A DNA stretch of 64,000 nt from Aquipseudomonas alcaligenes NBRC 14159 (GTDB lineage Bacteria; Pseudomonadota; Gammaproteobacteria; Pseudomonadales; Pseudomonadaceae). Positions 52,495-64,000 of the stretch are shown one piece after another. Made by a program: the position numbers and the translations under genes. The DNA is taken from NCBI RefSeq assembly GCF_000467105.1, contig NZ_BATI01000017.1:95414-159413 (forward strand), in the 5' to 3' direction. A model generated the notes under the pieces. It did no database searches. It had not been told where the DNA came from and worked only from the letters and a program-made list of their open reading frames with translations. How positions within the stretch are numbered: position 1 is the first letter of the stretch; each line of letters starts with the position of its first letter.

Positions 52495-55400
52495 TCAGGT
52501 GAGCACGAACAGGCTGTTGCCGCCGAACTGGGTGGCGAACTGGCTGGCCGCCATCGGCTTGCCGAACAGGTAGCCCTGCACCTGGTCGCAGTCGTGCTCG
52601 CGCAGGAAGTCGAGCTGCGCCTGGGTCTCCACGCCCTCTGCGATCACCGCCAGGCTCAGGCTGTGGGCCATGGCGATGATGGCGCGGGCGATCTGCGCAT
52701 CCTGCTCGCCGCCGGGCACGCCGTCGACGAAGCTGCGGTCGATCTTCAGCACGTCGATGGGGAACTGCTTGAGGTAGTTGAGCGAGGAATAGCCGGTGCC
52801 GAAGTCGTCTACCGCGATGCACAGGCCGAGCTTCTTCAGGCTATTGAGCATCTGCAGGGTCTCGCCGACATCGCGCATCAGGATCGATTCGGTCAGCTCC
52901 AGCTCCAGGCTGGCCGGCGGCACGCCGCTGTCGTTGAGGATGCGCGAGATGCGCATGCCCAGCTGGCCGTCACCGAACTGGCGGGCGGACAGGTTGACCG
53001 AGACCTTGGGCACGCGCACATCGGCCTCGTGCCAGGCCCTGAGCTGGCGGCAGGCCTCGGCGATCACCCAGTCGCCGACCTGGACGATCAGGCCCAGTTC
53101 CTCCAGTACCGGAATGAACTCGTTTGGTGCCACCAGGCCGCGGCGCGGATGCTTCCAGCGCAGCAGCGCCTCGGCGCCGGTCAGGCGCTTGCCGTCACCG
53201 CTGAACTGCGGCTGGTAATACAGCAGGAACTGGCCCTGCTCCAGGGCGTGGCGCAGGTCGCTTTCCAGCTCCAGGCGCTGCAGCGCGGTGGCGTTCATCT
53301 CCGCCTGGTAGAACTGGAAGTTGTTCTTGCCGCGCTCCTTGGCGTGGTACATGGCGGTGTCGGCGTTCTTCATCAGCTGGCTCAGCTCCTCGCCATCCTG
53401 CGGCGCCAGGGCGATGCCGATGGAGGCGGTGACGAAGAACTCGCGCCCCTGCAGGATGAACGGCTGCGCCAGGCTGGCGAGGATCTGCTCGGCCACGTGA
53501 ATGGCGCGGTTGAGCGCGCCGGCGCGGGTGTTGCGCGCCTGCAGCAACAGGGTGAACTCGTCGCCGCCCATGCGCGCCACCGTGTCGTCCTCGCCGACGC
53601 AGGCGGCCAGACGTACGGCCACGTCCTTGAGCATGCGGTCGCCGGCGGCGTGGCCGAGGGAGTCGTTGATCGGCTTGAAACGGTCGAGGTCGAGGAACAT
53701 CAGCACCACCCATTCCTCGTGCCGCTCGGCGTGCTGCAGGGCGGTGTGCAGGCGGTCCTGGAACAGCGTGCGGTTGGGCAGCAGGGTCAGGGCATCGTAG
53801 TAGGCCAGGCGGTGGATGCGCTGTTCGCTGGCCTTGCGCTCGCTGATGTCATTGAAGAAGCACACGTAGCTGGCCAGGTCGCCGTCGTCGTCGTGCACCG
53901 CGGTGATGCCGACCCAGGCCGGGAACTGCTCGCCGTCGCGGCGCTTGAGCCACAGCTCGCCCTCCCAACTGCCCTGCTGGTTGAGCTGGTTGAGGATGTA
54001 GCTGAGCTGGGCGGCCTGCTGGCGGTCGGCGGTGAGCATGCCGGGCAGCTGGTCCAGCACTTCTTTGCCGGCATAACCGGTGATGCTGGAAGGTTTCGTT
54101 GATGCGCACGATATAGCCGGCCGGGTCGGTGACCAGGATCGCCGCCGTGGAGTGCTCGAACACCGTGGCGGCCATGCGCAGGTCGCGCTCGGCGCGGCGC
54201 TGCTGGGTGATGTCGCGGCCAATGCCGAGCACGCCCTCGAAATGTCCCTGCTCGTCCCACATCAGGGTCAGGCGCATTTCTACGGTGATCTTGCGGCCGT
54301 CGGCACGCAGGCAGTCGAAGACGAAGGTGCGGCTGGTCAGTGCGTCCTGCAGCAGCGACAGTTTCTCGACCTGGTTGCGTGCGTCGCGGACCCGCTCGAT
54401 CAGCTGAAGCAGGCTGGCCAGCTGGCGCGGATTGGTCACGGTGCCGAGCAGGCCGTGCTCCAGCAGCCAGTCCGGGCTATAGCCGAAGAAGGCCGTGACC
54501 GAGGGGCTGACATAGTTCAGCTGCAGGTCGCTGTTGCTGGAGAGGATGACGTCGCTGATGCTCTCGGCCAGCAGGCGATAGCGCCGCTCGCTGTCGCGCA
54601 GGCTGGCCTGGGCGGCGATCTCGCCGGTGATGTCCTTGGCCACGCCGATCAGGCGGCTGACCCGGCCATGACGGTCGCGGCTCAGGGCGTGCTCGCGGAT
54701 GTCGAACCAGTGCCAGCTGCCATTGCGATGGCGCCAGCGCAGCTGGCAATGCAGCAGCTGGCCGTCGCCCACCACCTTCTGCAGGTTGCGCACGCGTTGG
54801 TACAGCTCGACGTCGTCGGGGTGGAGGATCTTCTCCCACAGGCGCTCGCCGAATTGGCGCAGCTCGTCCTTGCTGTAGCCGAGGTCGGGGCCCAGGCGGT
54901 TGTTGCTGAACATCACCCGCATGCTGCTCATGTCGTGCACGTACAGGGTATCCGGCACCGAGCGCAGCACGTCGGACCAGAAGCGCTCGCGCTCGACCAG
55001 CGATAGCTCGACGCGTTTGCGGCTGGTGATGTCGTGCACGCTGAGGGTCACCGCGCGCAGTTCCTCGGCGCGGCGCGGCAGCTGCAGGGTCAGCCAGAGG
55101 TAACGCTCGTGGCCCTGCGGCGTCTTCATGCGGCTCTCGACCATCATGTCGCGCTCGCCATCGAGCAGGGCAGTGATCAGGGTCAGGCGGGCGCCGCCGG
55201 AGCGCAGCGGCGAGCCGCCGATCAGGTGTTGCCAGACCTCCTGCGGGGTGTCCAGGCCGAGCAGCTGCAGGGCGACCCGGTTGACTTCGCTGACGCGAAT
55301 CTGCCGCAGCAGTTCGGCATGTCGGCTGCTGTCCTGCGCCAGCCAGGGGCCCAGTTGCGAGCTGTGGCGCAGGCCGCGGGCATCCAGATACTGGCGCAGT

Positions 55401-56728
55401 TCGAACAGGTCGAGCACGCAGAGCGCCACGCCGCTGCCTTCGAAGATGTCCTGGTAGCGCCGGCGGGTGTCCTGCAGCACGCGCAGGTTCTGGCGGTGTT
55501 CGGTGACGTCGCGCAGTACCCAGGCTCGGCTCGGCTCGTCGCTGTCGGTATAGAGGGCATGACAGGCGGTGTCGAACAGCCTTGGCCGGCCGTCCTGCAG
55601 CAGCTCGATCGGCTCATTCTGTTCGTGCAGGCTGTTGTCCAGCCAGGGGCGCAGTGCGGGCAACAGCTCCAGCACATGCATCTGGCTGGCGCCGGCCAGG
55701 TCGAGGCCGAACATGCGCTCGGCGCGCGGGTTGAGGTAGCTGATGCGGCCGTCCGGCTGGGTCACCAGCACGCACTCGTCGATCGCGCCGAGGGCGCCGA
55801 GGGCGTCCTCCATCGCCTGCCGCGACAGTGCGTGGTAGGCACGCAGGCTGCGCTGTTCGCGCAGCAGGCCGAACAGGGCGAGCAGGGCCAGGGCCGCGCA
55901 GAGAATGAACAGCAACAGCTTGCCGGCCTGCAGCGGCAGCATCTCGCTGCGCAGGCGCGCGGCGTCGAACAGGGCCTGGATCTGCCAGTCGCTGTAGTTC
56001 AGCGGCAGCGTAGCAATGCTCTGCAGCTGGCTGGCCTGGCCTGCCGGCGTCGCCGCCAGTGGCGGGCGCAGCATGGTGTGGCCGCCGCTGTCCTGCAGCA
56101 GCCAGGGCAGGTTGGAGCCCTGCTGGGGCAGCCAGTTGTTCAGCGCCGCGGGACGCAGGCGCACCAGCCAACGGCCACGCGTCTGCGGATGTTCGATAAG
56201 CAGCAGGATCAGCCCGCCATCGACGCTTACATAGCTGAAGTGGAAGCTTTCACCGGCCGGCAGCTGCCTGGCCTGGGGGGCGCCCGGAGCGGTGTCGAGC
56301 AGTTGGCGGCCCTGTGCGTCATACCAGGCCAGGCTGTGCAGGGCCGGATAGATGCCGTGCAGGCGGCGCGACAGGTCGGGCAGCTGTGCCTCGGTCGGCG
56401 GCGATTCGGCGTGGGTGGCGAGAAAGGCGCGCCCGGCCTCGGCCTTGAGGCGCAGCACCAGGCTCAGGTAGTTGGCCAGCTGGCTGGCGTGCTCCTGGCT
56501 GCGCATGCGCTGCGCATCCTCCAGCTGGCGCGTCTCCTGATGCAGCTGCCACAGCAGCAAGCCGAGCATCAGCGCCACCAGCAGTGCCAGTGCGCCCTTC
56601 AGCGAGCCGCGCGCGGGGCGGGCCAACGGGTCGCGGGCGGAGCTGGAGGCGGGAGGTCGGGAGAGTGCCAAGCGGATATACCCTGCTGATAAGGCTGCCG
56701 AGACAGGATGGCAATGAGCGGGCTGCAA
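52495..56728 (-). pseudogene. morA: MorA-like multi-PAS GGDEF-EAL membrane protein, interrupted by a frameshift
   Basis: The two halves lie in different frames. The N-terminal half (from about 56728) has helices near residues 45-62 and 270-290 flanking a periplasmic domain, then several PAS domains. It leaves frame at about 54086-54091, just after RINETF inside the last PAS. The C-terminal half continues as SITGYAGKEVLDQLPG and holds intact GGDEF (RMGGDEFTLL) and EAL (GAEALLRW, DDFGTGYSS, AEGVET). Restoring two missing bases gives about 1411 residues, against about 1415 for P. aeruginosa MorA, and the gene lies next to glyA as there. The start is uncertain; non-ATG codons at 56728 and 56671 are candidates. 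It may be a true frameshift or a sequence error. Confidence 0.85.
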
Positions 56729-56925
56729 AGCCGACTAGAATGCCCGGAAATGCGGCCAAGTGCAATTACTGCTCATCGCCTGGTTTGCCCCTGGCCCACC
56801 ATTCCGGTAGCTTTGCCGCACGCGCGCGGGCGCAAGGGCTATCATGCCCATTCGACCGGCGATCCACCCTGTCGTGCGCCGCCTCTCTGCAAATCTACAT
56901 CTCCAAGCGGAACCAAGGTCATTTC

Positions 56926-58593
<1,668 letters not shown>

Positions 58594-58611
58594 GCGCGGG
58601 TGGAAACACGG

Positions 58612-58640
58612 AACGGGGCCTGCGGGCCCCGTTTTGTTTT
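58612..58640 (+). terminator. Rho-independent terminator after ettA
   Basis: AACGGGGCC-TGC-GGGCCCCGTTTTGTTTT forms a GC-rich stem with a T tract, 18 bases after the ettA stop. The rest of 58641-58860 has no gene; it includes an AT-rich patch (about 58740-58800) likely to hold the gdhA promoter. Confidence 0.92.
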
Positions 58641-58839
58641 GTGCATGTTCGATTACGGAGCCTGGTGTGCGCCATCGCGGGGCGCCCATGCGGTGATCGG
58701 TGTGGCTCTGTGGCAGGGATTGCCGCCGAATCAGGCCGCCATTTACAATTTATGCACCAAAAAAATACATAAAAGCGTCATTTTGACCTATCTCGGTGCA
58801 ATCTGCCTTGGTAGAGTCTCGGCCCCGAAACCTTCATAA

Positions 58840-60195
<1,356 letters not shown>

Positions 60196-60328
60196 CCCCT
60201 GGCGGTCTGTCGGGGCGCAACGCCCCGAGAGTCTCTGCGCGGCGAGCGGCCGTGGGTGTTGATGCGGGTCAGTGCAGGGCGCCTGGAAAGGTCCACACTG
60301 AAACCATCAGACCCAAGGAGCTCTTGCC

Positions 60329-60655
60329 ATGACTTCACGCGATCCGCGCGCCGCCCTGGATGCGCTGTACGACGAATACAGCCGGCGTGCCACTGCCATC
60401 CGCCGCGACCTCGGTCTGCAGCGCAATGCCGACTTCGCCGATCAGGCCGTCGAGCGGCAGAACGATGAGGTGCTGGAAGCTCTGCTGGCCGAGGCGGAAG
60501 CGGGCATGCGACAGGTCGGCATGGCGCGCCTGCGCCTGGCCGATGGCTGCTATGGCGTGTGCCAGCGCTGCGGCGAGGTGATCGAGCCGGCGCGCTTGCA
60601 GGCTCTGCCAGCGGCCGAGTTCTGCCTGAGCTGTGCCGACCGCGCGGGCGTCTGA
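60329..60655 (+). CDS. TraR/DksA family zinc-finger protein
   Basis: This 108-residue protein has an N-terminal coiled-coil part and a C-terminal four-cysteine zinc finger (C78, C81, C99, C102). The finger sequence is YGVCQRCGEVIEPARLQALPAAEFCLSCA, typical of DksA/TraR proteins that bind the RNA polymerase secondary channel. It is shorter than DksA (about 150), and its role is unknown. It precedes the Lon-like protease gene, as PA4577 precedes PA4576 in P. aeruginosa as I recall. The hairpin CGGGGCGCAACGCCCCG at about 60213-60229 separates it from gdhA. Confidence 0.92.
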   Translation: MTSRDPRAALDALYDEYSRRATAIRRDLGLQRNADFADQAVERQNDEVLEALLAEAEAGMRQVGMARLRLADGCYGVCQRCGEVIEPARLQALPAAEFCLSCADRAGV

Positions 60656-60734
60656 TTGGCGCCTTGCCAGCGGCGGCGGGGCGGCGCCATTATGGTCCCA
60701 TCTTGCGGCTTGCCCGCTCTGACAAGGACTTCCG

Positions 60735-63194
60735 ATGCCCGAATCCTTCGCTGCCAGCCTGCGCCTGGCGCCCGATGCCCTGACCCGTCCCTGCGCTCCC
60801 GACCAGTTCAACTTTGCCACCACTGACGACCTCGAGCCGTTTCGCGGCGTGCTCGGCCAGGAGCGCGCGGTGGAGGCGCTGCAATTCGGCGTGGCGATGC
60901 CGCGCCCCGGCTACAACGTATATGTGATGGGCGAGCCGGGTACCGGCCGCTTCTCCTTCGTGCAGCGCTACCTCAAGGCCGAGGCCAAGCGCCAGGCCAC
61001 CCCGGTGGACCGGGTCTACGTCAATCATTTCGATGAGCCGCGCGAGCCGCGTGCGCTGGAGCTGCCGCCTGGTACGGCGGCCGCCTTCATCGCCGATATC
61101 GGCCACCTGATCGACAACCTGCTGGCGACCTTCCCGGCGGTGTTCGAGACGCCGACCTACCAGCAGAAGAAGGGCGCCATCGACCGCGTGTTCAACCAGC
61201 GTTACGACAAGGCCCTGGACCTGATCGAGAAGCTGGCGCTGGAGAAGGACGTGGCCCTGTACCGCGACAGCGCCAACATCGCCTTCACCCCGATGAAGGA
61301 CGGCAAGGCGCTGGATGAAGCCGACTTCGCCCAGCTGCCGGAGGCCGAGCGCGAGCGTTTCCATGACGACATCGCGGCGCTGGAGGAGCGCCTCAACGAG
61401 GAGCTGGCCAGCCTGCCGCAGTGGAAGCGCGAGAGCAGCAACCAGCTGCGCCAGCTCAACGAGGAGACCATCAGCCTGGCGCTGCAGCCGCTGCTGTCGC
61501 CGCTGTCGGAAAAATACGCGGAGAACGCCGGCGTGTGCGCCTACCTGCAGGCGGTGCAGGTCAACCTGCTGCGCACCGTGGTCGACCAGCTGCTCGACGA
61601 CAAGCCGGACCTGCAGCGCCGCGAGATGCTCGAGGAGCAGTACAGCCCCAGTCTGGTGGTCGGCCACCACGGCGATGGCGGTGCGCCGGTGGTGTTCGAA
61701 CCGCACCCGACCTACGACAACCTGTTCGGCCGCATCGAGTACAGCACCGATCAGGGCGCGCTCTACACCAGTTATCGCCAGCTGCGCCCCGGCGCCCTGC
61801 ACCGGGCCAACGGCGGCTACCTGATCGTCGAGGCGGAGAAGCTGCTCAGCGAGCCTTTCGTCTGGGATGCGCTCAAGCGCGCCCTGCATTCGCGCCAGTT
61901 GAAGATGGAATCGCCGCTCGGCGATCTCGGCCGCATCGCCACCGTGACCCTCAACCCGCAGGTCATCCCGCTGCAGCTCAAGGTCATCATCATCGGCTCG
62001 CGCCAGCTGTACTACACGCTGCAGGACCTGGATTCCGACTTCCAGGAGATGTTCCGCGTGCTGGTGGACTTCGACGAGGAGATTGCCGTCGGCGACGACA
62101 GCCTCGAACAGTTCGCTCAACTGCTCAAGACACGTACCTCGGAGGAGGGCATGGCGCCGCTCACGGCGGCCGCCGTGGCACGCCTGGCCACCTACAGCGC
62201 GCGCCTGGCCGAGCACCAGGGGCGCCTGTCGGCGCGCATCGGCGATCTGTTCCAGCTGGTCAGCGAGGCCGACTTCGTGCGCCAGCTGGCCGGTGATGCG
62301 ATCACCGACGTCGGCCATATCGAGCGGGCGCTCAAGGCCAAGGCCGACCGCACCGGGCGGGTCTCGGCGCGGATCATCGACGACATGCTGGCCGGCATCA
62401 TCCTCATCGACACGGCTGGCGAGGCCATCGGCAAGTGCAACGGCCTGACCGTGCTGGAAGTCGGCGACTCGGCCTTTGGCGTGCCGGCGCGCATCTCCGC
62501 CACCGTCTATCCGGGCGGCAGCGGCATCGTCGACATCGAGCGCGAGGTCAGCCTGGGCCAGCCGATCCACTCCAAGGGGGTGATGATCCTCACCGGCTTC
62601 CTCGGCAGCCGCTACGCCCAGGAGTTCCCCCTGGAAATCTCCGCCAGCATCGCCCTGGAGCAGTCCTACGGCTATGTGGATGGCGACAGCGCCTCGCTCG
62701 GCGAGGTTTGCACGCTGATTTCCGCGCTATCGCGCACGCCGCTCAAGCAGTGCTTCGCCATCACCGGCTCGATCAACCAGTTCGGCGAGGTGCAGGCGGT
62801 GGGGGGCGTCAACGAGAAGATCGAGGGCTTCTTCCGCCTGTGCCAGGCGCGCGGCCTGACCGGCGAGCAGGGCGTGATCATTCCGCACTCCAACGTCAGC
62901 AACCTGATGCTCGATGAGCGGGTACTGCAGGCGGTGCGTGCCGGGCAGTTCCACGTGTACGCCGTGCGCCATGTCGACGAGGCCCTCGGCCTGCTGCTCG
63001 GCGAGCCGGCCGGCGCGCCGGATGCCAAGGGCCAGTTCCCCAAGGGCAGCGTCAACGCGCGGGTGGTCGAGCGCCTGCGCAGCATCGCCGAGCTGGGCAT
63101 GGAGGAAGAGGAGAAGGACAAGGAGGCCGCCAAGGACAAGCCCAAGGAGAGCAAGCCGCGCGCCAAGCCGGCACCGAAAGCCGCCAAGGAGTGA
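60735..63194 (+). CDS. Lon-like ATP-dependent protease (AAA family, LonB/AsrA-like)
   Basis: This 819-residue protein combines an AAA-type ATPase region with a C-terminal Lon protease domain. The catalytic dyad is Ser652 in DGDSASLGE and Lys695 in GGVNEKIEGFF. The Walker A is unusual: GEPGTGRFSF (66-75) has Arg72 where Lys is expected, as in some members of this family. A long helical insertion (about 130-280) interrupts the ATPase part. The C-terminus is a Lys/Ala/Pro-rich tail after MEEEEKD. P. aeruginosa has related proteins (AsrA, PA4576); the substrate is unknown. Confidence 0.92.
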   Translation: MPESFAASLRLAPDALTRPCAPDQFNFATTDDLEPFRGVLGQERAVEALQFGVAMPRPGYNVYVMGEPGTGRFSFVQRYLKAEAKRQATPVDRVYVNHFDEPREPRALELPPGTAAAFIADIGHLIDNLLATFPAVFETPTYQQKKGAIDRVFNQRYDKALDLIEKLALEKDVALYRDSANIAFTPMKDGKALDEADFAQLPEAERERFHDDIAALEERLNEELASLPQWKRESSNQLRQLNEETISLALQPLLSPLSEKYAENAGVCAYLQAVQVNLLRTVVDQLLDDKPDLQRREMLEEQYSPSLVVGHHGDGGAPVVFEPHPTYDNLFGRIEYSTDQGALYTSYRQLRPGALHRANGGYLIVEAEKLLSEPFVWDALKRALHSRQLKMESPLGDLGRIATVTLNPQVIPLQLKVIIIGSRQLYYTLQDLDSDFQEMFRVLVDFDEEIAVGDDSLEQFAQLLKTRTSEEGMAPLTAAAVARLATYSARLAEHQGRLSARIGDLFQLVSEADFVRQLAGDAITDVGHIERALKAKADRTGRVSARIIDDMLAGIILIDTAGEAIGKCNGLTVLEVGDSAFGVPARISATVYPGGSGIVDIEREVSLGQPIHSKGVMILTGFLGSRYAQEFPLEISASIALEQSYGYVDGDSASLGEVCTLISALSRTPLKQCFAITGSINQFGEVQAVGGVNEKIEGFFRLCQARGLTGEQGVIIPHSNVSNLMLDERVLQAVRAGQFHVYAVRHVDEALGLLLGEPAGAPDAKGQFPKGSVNARVVERLRSIAELGMEEEEKDKEAAKDKPKESKPRAKPAPKAAKE

Positions 63195-63282
63195 CGGCGG
63201 CAACTGGTCAGTCACTGCGCATTCCGGTGGCGCCCGCGGCGGGCGTCGCCGCAGGGTGGTTTCCCCCGTTCCTTCCACAGAG

Positions 63283-63305
63283 TTATCCACAGTTGGCGGG
63301 GATAA
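63283..63305. promoter_or_regulatory. DnaA-box-like inverted pair, copy 1
   Basis: A perfect DnaA box TTATCCACA (63283-63291) is followed by GGGGATAA, so TTATCC and GGATAA form an inverted pair 11 bases apart. A near-identical 23-base copy, with two changed bases, lies at 63790-63812. Confidence 0.6.
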
Positions 63306-63371
63306 CTTTTACCTTCCGCCGTGCGGTGCCCGGGTGTAGGCTGAAAGCCAGACCTTGCGAGGACCGCCGTC

Positions 63372-63713
63372 ATGCCGCGCAGCCTCTGTCTTACCCGTCA
63401 GTGCCTGGGCCTGACTACCCGCATCGAGTGCGAGATCCGTCCGCTGGCCGGTCAGCAAGGCTTGTGGACGCTGCTCTGCGCCGCCGGCATGTCCGCCGCC
63501 CAGCCCTCGGCGATCAAAGCGCAAGGCCCATTCCACGGGCCTTTGGTGGCCGAGGAGATTCTCGACTCGATCGCCCGCTGCCTGGCCGACCAGGGCTACG
63601 CGCCCTGTGCGGAGCCGCCAATCTGGCGCCTGCACCTGCAGGCCGAACTGCGCCGCCTCAACGGTGTGCGCTGCCGTCCGCGTGGCGATTGCCAGTCCCG
63701 GCCGGAGAGCTGA
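63372..63713 (+). CDS. Conserved hypothetical protein (PA4575-like)
   Basis: This 113-residue protein has no signal peptide or helix that would span a membrane. It contains six cysteines (including RIECEI, ARCLAD, YAPCAEPPIW, VRCRPRGDC), which might bind metal. It lies between the Lon-like protease and the YqhA-like gene, like the hypothetical PA4575 in P. aeruginosa as I recall. The ATG follows GAGGACC. It is flanked on both sides by the DnaA-box-like repeats. No function can be given. Confidence 0.8.
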   Translation: MPRSLCLTRQCLGLTTRIECEIRPLAGQQGLWTLLCAAGMSAAQPSAIKAQGPFHGPLVAEEILDSIARCLADQGYAPCAEPPIWRLHLQAELRRLNGVRCRPRGDCQSRPES

Positions 63714-63789
63714 ACGCTTTTTGCCCAACCTGTGGGGCCTTCCCGCCGCCAGGGGCGTACAGCCATCCTTCCCGGGCCTGCCCACAAGG

Positions 63790-63812
63790 TTATCCACAGT
63801 AAGCGGGGATAA
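63790..63812. promoter_or_regulatory. DnaA-box-like inverted pair, copy 2
   Basis: TTATCCACA (63790-63798) followed by GGGGATAA repeats the element at 63283-63305, 507 bases away and in the same orientation. It is 84 bases upstream of the YqhA-like gene. Confidence 0.6.

Positions 63813-64000
<188 letters not shown>

Noticed and set aside
53849..54085. C-terminal end of the long N-terminal MorA frame as real protein sequence
   Set aside because: After the frameshift the translation becomes Arg/Pro/Ala-rich with no PAS character, while the homologous sequence continues in another frame.
60213..60229. Hairpin CGGGGCGCAACGCCCCG after gdhA as a rho-independent terminator
   Set aside because: The stem is good but no T tract follows, so it is mentioned only as a hairpin in the DksA-like gene entry.

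Overview
The window is chromosomal DNA of a high-GC gammaproteobacterium, almost certainly a Pseudomonas. The evidence is close matches to Pseudomonas-type proteins (MapZ, MorA, TtgR/TtgABC, cyanide-insensitive oxidase CioAB, FprB-type reductase) and many short palindromic repeats of the Pseudomonas REP kind between genes. No rRNA, tRNA, phage, IS element, plasmid function or CRISPR array was seen. Coding density is very high; the only gene-free stretch over 300 bases is 1946-2355, which holds repeats and a possible gene remnant.

Layout. 1-1945: end of an alpha-E (probably ATP-grasp fused) protein plus a transglutaminase-like protein. 2356-5924: minus-strand operon for a possible flavin-based transmembrane electron path (DUF2271 protein, PepSY/flavodoxin/FNR fusion, ApbE), with a TTAAG-N6-TTAAG box upstream. 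6014-13088: flavoprotein, histone-deacetylase-like enzyme, acetyltransferase, a PAS-PAS-GAF-GGDEF-EAL oxygen-sensor-like protein, TesB and a HAD hydrolase. 13236-18169: acyl-CoA synthetase with a divergent AraC regulator, a zinc metallopeptidase and two small envelope proteins. 18155-24649: TetR regulator divergent from a complete RND efflux operon (ttgABC type) with a recognisable TtgR operator. 24760-29970: trmA/purine permease, DJ-1 protein/lipoprotein, and a MerR-CDF-DUF3703 metal-efflux module with a 19-bp-spacer promoter. 30065-32618: cioAB plus a 40-residue DUF2474 protein behind a perfect ANR box. 32854-36093: RlmG, an orphan TRAP binding protein, ferredoxin-NADP reductase.

From about 34 kb to the end, gene content follows, as far as I recall, the P. 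aeruginosa PAO1 block PA4574-PA4616: DctP, fpr, mscL, radA, mapZ, cstA, ybdD, CobW GTPase, glyA, morA, ettA, gdhA, DksA-like protein, Lon-like protease, hypothetical, YqhA-like protein. The order and strand here differ in places because extra genes are interleaved.

Themes. Four cyclic-di-GMP genes lie in the window: the heme-PAS-like sensor, a standalone EAL protein, the PilZ adaptor MapZ, and a MorA homologue split by a frameshift. Palindromic repeats touch coding ends several times: one repeat supplies the stop codons of two convergent genes, one is read into the start of a HAD hydrolase, and one forms the C-terminus of a CobW GTPase. The less-described systems are the DUF2271/PepSY-flavodoxin/ApbE operon and the overlapping DUF3142-TPR-like-MapZ operon.
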